From: an uncultured Eubacteriales bacterium
GTDB lineage: Bacteria > Bacillota > Clostridia > Oscillospirales > Acutalibacteraceae
Direction of reading: 5' to 3'
NCBI GenBank assembly: GCA_900319255.1
Contig: ONNU01000170.1
Span: 1 to 5,384, forward strand
Length of the DNA stretch: 5,384 nucleotides
Notes under the pieces: model-generated
Told to the model about the DNA's origin: nothing
Database searches by the model: none
Seen by the model: the letters and a program-made list of their open reading frames with translations, nothing else
Part shown: positions 4,595-5,384 of the stretch, piece after piece
Layout: each line of letters begins with the position of its first letter
How positions within the stretch are numbered: the stretch's first letter is position 1
Program-made: the position numbers and the translations under genes

Positions 4595-4752
4595 GCTTTC
4601 GTTTGGGAAAGCTCTTTCGGTCTTTTCCGGCAGCGAGCTGCGCCTCTGCCTGGTTTTTCTTTGACCGCCTGCGGCGGTTTTGGGGGATTTCGCTGCCTGC
4701 GGGCAGCGACCAAGGGCGCTGCCCTTGGAACCTGCAGCCTTTGTAAAGGCTG
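4595..4752. repeat. Serial-hairpin element (six stems) downstream of the amidase gene
   Basis: Six inverted repeats follow one another: GCTTTC/GAAAGC (4595-4612), GCAGC/GCTGC (4630-4641), ACCGCC/GGCGGT (4664-4678), CGCTGCC/GGCAGCG (4691-4708), CCAAGGGC/GCCCTTGG (4710-4728) and CAGCCTTT/AAAGGCTG (4735-4752). The last four are GC-rich and nearly contiguous. The element begins about 30 nt past the amidase stop on the minus strand. No T-run marks a normal terminator, though it may end or stabilise that transcript. From memory, similar blocks recur in related genomes. Short open frames across it are not supported as genes. Confidence 0.75.
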
Positions 4753-4782
4753 GCGAAACTTTTGCTTTTCCTGCTTTCTCCG

Positions 4783-5328
4783 TTATTTCGGCTCCCTGAA
4801 CCTAACTCCAAGAACTTCTGCAACCGCTCTTACAAGGGACTGCGCTATCTCATCAATATTCTCCCTTATCCACCGTGCATCCTCCGGATTATCATGGAAG
4901 GCTGTTTCTATCAGCACAGCCGGAGCTTTTGTGCGTACTATCTCATAAAGCGAGGATGTGGGTATCGTCCTGACAAGCCGGGGATCGGGATAAATCTTTT
5001 TATAATCCTCTGCGATCGCTGCGGCTGCTCTTTCGCCCTTCTGGGAGCCGGGATAATAATAGACCTGCACTCCCCTGTTCTGTCCTCTGGTTTCGTCAGG
5101 AGATGCGTTTGAATGTATGGCAAGGTGCAGATCATATGTGCCGGCATTTGAACTGCGCACAGAATTTCCCACTGTCTTTTCCGGGTCGTTCCGTACAAAA
5201 TCAATACCCGACGCTTTCAGATACGGTTCCATCGCATCTGCTATCAGATTCATATAATATTCTTCGTTTCCGCCGTCAATATACGGGTTGTATTCCTGTG
5301 TTGACGGGCTGAGATATATTTTCGGCAT
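4783..5328 (-). CDS. N-acetylmuramoyl-L-alanine amidase-like protein (Amidase_3 fold)
   Basis: This is a 181-residue single-domain protein. The strand KIYLSPSTQ (3-11) starts the fold. NEEYYM (21-26) supplies the zinc-binding glutamate, DLHLAIHSNAS (66-76) carries the zinc ligand His72, and APAVLIETAFHDN (135-147) carries the catalytic Glu141. Family enzymes cut the bond between N-acetylmuramic acid and L-alanine in peptidoglycan. The usual first zinc ligand, the His of a DPGHGG-type motif, is not present. SPSTQ stands there, so Gln11 or another residue must serve, or activity is altered. No signal peptide, membrane segment or wall-binding domain is visible, as in phage-type lysins or cytoplasmic enzymes. 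ATG at 5328 is preferred because GGAGG lies 7 nt before it. The ATG at 5334 is too close to that site. It converges on the DUF4177-like gene. Confidence 0.82.
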   Translation of the reverse strand: MPKIYLSPSTQEYNPYIDGGNEEYYMNLIADAMEPYLKASGIDFVRNDPEKTVGNSVRSSNAGTYDLHLAIHSNASPDETRGQNRGVQVYYYPGSQKGERAAAAIAEDYKKIYPDPRLVRTIPTSSLYEIVRTKAPAVLIETAFHDNPEDARWIRENIDEIAQSLVRAVAEVLGVRFREPK

Positions 5329-5384
5329 GGTCATTCCTCCGGTTTGTTTATTATGTGGGTATGGCTATGTGAAGCCCGGCTCTG

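Noticed and set aside
4343..4823. Several short open frames on both strands between the DUF4177-like terminator and the amidase gene
   Set aside because: They run through palindromic repeats and serial hairpins, have no convincing start sites and match no family I recognise.

Overview
The window looks like chromosomal DNA of an anaerobic, low-to-mid GC Firmicute. The best guess is a Ruminococcus-like member of the Oscillospiraceae. The grounds are strong AGGAGG ribosome binding sites, an N-terminal-rubredoxin (reverse) rubrerythrin next to a PerR-type regulator, and intergenic repeats of a kind I associate with that group from memory. The genus call is inference.

Layout from left to right. 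A tRNA-Val(UAC) gene with encoded CCA lies on the minus strand (7-82), with its own promoter and a hairpin in its leader. A repeat-rich spacer follows. Next comes a three-gene minus-strand operon with a strong extended -10 promoter near 2315-2344 and a terminator at 408-454. In transcription order it encodes a CPBP-family intramembrane protease homologue, a stand-alone PqqD-like peptide-binding protein (RRE fold) and a small soluble signal-peptidase-like serine protease with a Ser-His-Asp signature. The last two overlap by 4 bp. A repeat-filled spacer (2345-2808) separates this operon from a plus-strand oxidative-stress group: PerR (2993-3394), reverse rubrerythrin (3474-4019) and a 52-residue DUF4177-like protein (4111-4269), closed by a strong terminator (4280-4320). 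A second repeat-filled spacer (4321-4782) separates these from a convergent minus-strand N-acetylmuramoyl-L-alanine amidase-like gene (4783-5328). I see nothing supportable in 5335-5384 apart from the ribosome binding site of the amidase.

The PerR/rubrerythrin part is easy to interpret: a peroxide sensor beside an NADH-linked peroxide-reducing protein. The CPBP/PqqD/S26 operon is the least explained part. Two proteases plus a leader-peptide-binding domain suggest handling of a peptide, for example maturation of, or immunity to, a ribosomally made peptide. No precursor gene, radical SAM enzyme or transporter is visible here. The cassette is bracketed by a perfect 25-bp inverted repeat (195-219 and 2780-2804).

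Four families of intergenic repeats occur in 5.4 kb: AATTCC-type AT-rich repeats, a roughly 90-100 bp GC-rich element in three copies with a conserved hairpin, a 43-bp palindromic element in two copies, and a serial-hairpin element behind the amidase gene.
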